The notes under the pieces: generated by a model
Database searches by the model: none
Seen by the model: only the letters and a program-made list of their open reading frames with translations
Told to the model about the DNA's origin: nothing
Origin: Acidimicrobiia bacterium
Lineage (GTDB): Bacteria > Actinomycetota > Acidimicrobiia > Acidimicrobiales > CATQHL01
Direction of reading: 5' to 3'
DNA length: 15,844 nt
Assembly: GCA_021296435.1 (NCBI GenBank)
Contig: JAGWAK010000038.1
Span: 1-15,844 of the forward strand
Part shown: positions 14,680-15,844 of the stretch, in pieces
How the letters are laid out: the number at the start of each line of letters is the position of its first letter
Position numbering within the stretch: the first letter of the stretch is position 1
Translations under genes and position numbers: made by a program

Positions 14680-15844
14680 GTGGCGATCGACGTATCCGTC
14701 GAGACCTCGTCACGCGCCGCTGGCGCGCCGGCTCCCGGTGACCTGGGAGCGGCGGGCGGCCGCTACCTCAACCGCGAACTGTCCTGGCTGGACTTCGATG
14801 CCCGCGTCCTGCATCTGGCGAGCGATGAGAACATCCCTCTGCTGGAGCGGCTGCGCTTCTGCGTCATCGCCGCCGGGAACCTGGACGAGTTCTTCCAAGT
14901 GCGGGTGGCGAGCCTCAAGGCGCGTCTGGCCGAGGGCCGGCTGGAACGTTCCGTCGACGGGTTCACGCCACAGGCACAACTCGCCGGCATCCATGCGCGG
15001 GTGGAAACGCTGCTGGCGAGCCTCGAGAGCGTTCTCCGCAGCGAGATCTTCCCCGCGCTGGCGACAGAGGGAATCCAGGTCGTGGACTGGAGCGATCTGG
15101 ACCTCGACGACCGGAAGTTCCTGGAGGGCGAGTTCGCCGACCGCATCTACCCCATCCTGACGCCGCTGGCGGTGGATCCCGGGCACCCGTTCCCGTACCT
15201 CTCGAACCTGTCCACGAGCCTCGGCGTGCGGCTGGTGGATCCCGTCAGCGGCCGCCACTGCTTCGCCCGGATCAAGGTGCCCTTCACCTACGGCAGGCTG
15301 CTGAACCTCCCCGACGGTGAGCGCTTCATCCCCATCGAGCAGGTCATCTCGGCGCATCTCGAAGCGCTCTTCCCGGGCATGGAGATCCTGGAGCACGCCT
15401 GCTTCCGGGTGACGCGCAACGCCGATCTGTCCGTCGACGATCAGGAGGCCGAAGACCTGCTGACGGCGGTGGAGGCCGAGTTGCAGCGGCGCCGGTTCCG
15501 CGCCGTGGTCCGCCTGGAGATGTCGGCGTCGGCCTCGGCGGCGATGCGCAACCTGCTGATGGCCGAGTTGGACGTTCTGCCCGACGACGTCTACACCACG
15601 GATTTCCTGCTGCACGTGGGAGGCCTGAGCCAGCTGTGCAGACTCAAGCGTCCTGACCTGCTGTGGTCGCAGCGCCACCAGTTCGTGCCGGCCCCGCTGC
15701 GGCCCACCGGCGAGGGCACGCCGGACTTCTTCGCCGCCATCGGGAACGCCGACGTGCTGGCCCACCACCCGTACGACTCGTTCGGCGCCTCTGTGCAGGA
15801 GTTCATCCATCAGGCGGCGGAGGACCCCGACGTCCTGGCCATCA
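14680..15844 (+). CDS. ppk1: Polyphosphate kinase 1, N-terminal part (3' partial)
   Basis: Ppk1 reversibly polymerises the gamma-phosphate of ATP into inorganic polyphosphate, a phosphate and stress reserve. The window holds the first 388 codons. After a 27-residue variable leader come the N-terminal domain RYLNRELSWLDFDARVLHLA (28-47) and PLLERLRFCVIAAGNLDEFF with VRVASLKARL. The head domain follows, with LTPLAVDPGHPFPYLSNLS, and then the start of the catalytic domain DVLAHHPYDSF and AAEDPDVLAI, where the window ends. The two active-site histidines lie beyond the edge, so catalytic integrity cannot be judged. The start is GTG at 14680 after a GGGGGG run (14670-14675); an in-frame TAG just upstream rules out a longer form. 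FSSNLDEFF of many Ppk1s reads IAAGNLDEFF here. Confidence 0.95.
   Translation, partial: MAIDVSVETSSRAAGAPAPGDLGAAGGRYLNRELSWLDFDARVLHLASDENIPLLERLRFCVIAAGNLDEFFQVRVASLKARLAEGRLERSVDGFTPQAQLAGIHARVETLLASLESVLRSEIFPALATEGIQVVDWSDLDLDDRKFLEGEFADRIYPILTPLAVDPGHPFPYLSNLSTSLGVRLVDPVSGRHCFARIKVPFTYGRLLNLPDGERFIPIEQVISAHLEALFPGMEILEHACFRVTRNADLSVDDQEAEDLLTAVEAELQRRRFRAVVRLEMSASASAAMRNLLMAELDVLPDDVYTTDFLLHVGGLSQLCRLKRPDLLWSQRHQFVPAPLRPTGEGTPDFFAAIGNADVLAHHPYDSFGASVQEFIHQAAEDPDVLAI

Overview
This window looks like a chromosomal segment of a high-GC actinobacterium. Supporting signs are two WhiB-family iron-sulfur regulators, a WhiB2-like sequence signature, an actinobacterial-type MsrA, a B. subtilis/actinobacterial-type sdhCAB operon with a single diheme cytochrome b subunit, frequent GTG starts, and two start codons sitting 6-8 nt after TANNNT -10 elements (leaderless-type transcripts). 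A member of the Acidimicrobiia is my best guess for the class, but that is inference. I see no IS element, phage gene, tRNA, rRNA or CRISPR array. The content is mostly core metabolism, so the interest lies in gene arrangement, regulation and a few odd open frames.

Left part (1-3059, + strand): the 3' end of a catalytic-cysteine-less aldehyde-dehydrogenase-like protein, a HAD-type 5'(3')-deoxyribonucleotidase-like phosphatase, a D-2-hydroxyacid dehydrogenase and a class II (zinc) aldolase. The last three are overlapped or tightly spaced and look like one catabolic operon for a (deoxy)sugar or sugar-acid phosphate. Then msrA (own RBS) and folD. Next come two TCA-cycle genes in tandem, icd (NADP type, probably leaderless) and mdh.

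Middle part (7234-12867, - strand, read right to left): sdhC-sdhA-sdhB joined by 4-bp stop/start overlaps. They are followed at 15 bp by a DUF368/PopT undecaprenyl-phosphate translocase, then an Fe-type superoxide dismutase and a small SCP2-fold protein. This makes a possible six-gene unit combining respiration, lipid-carrier recycling and superoxide defence, converging on mdh. sdhC has no convincing ATG or GTG start; its best start is a CTG with an ideal AGGAG.

Right part (12868-15844): a short divergent region between sdhC and a WhiB2-like gene carries four ACAGGT boxes between plausible promoters on both strands. Then tatA (leaderless-type), a second WhiB gene on the opposite strand whose reading frame runs without a stop across tatA and the first whiB in antisense, an unrecognised 99-aa gene, and the first ~388 codons of polyphosphate kinase (ppk1), cut by the window end.

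The strongest candidates for something new are the divergent sdh/whiB control region with its repeated boxes, the inverted WhiB pair around tatA with its runaway antisense frame, the sdhCAB-popT-sod-SCP2 linkage, and the unrecognised gene before ppk.
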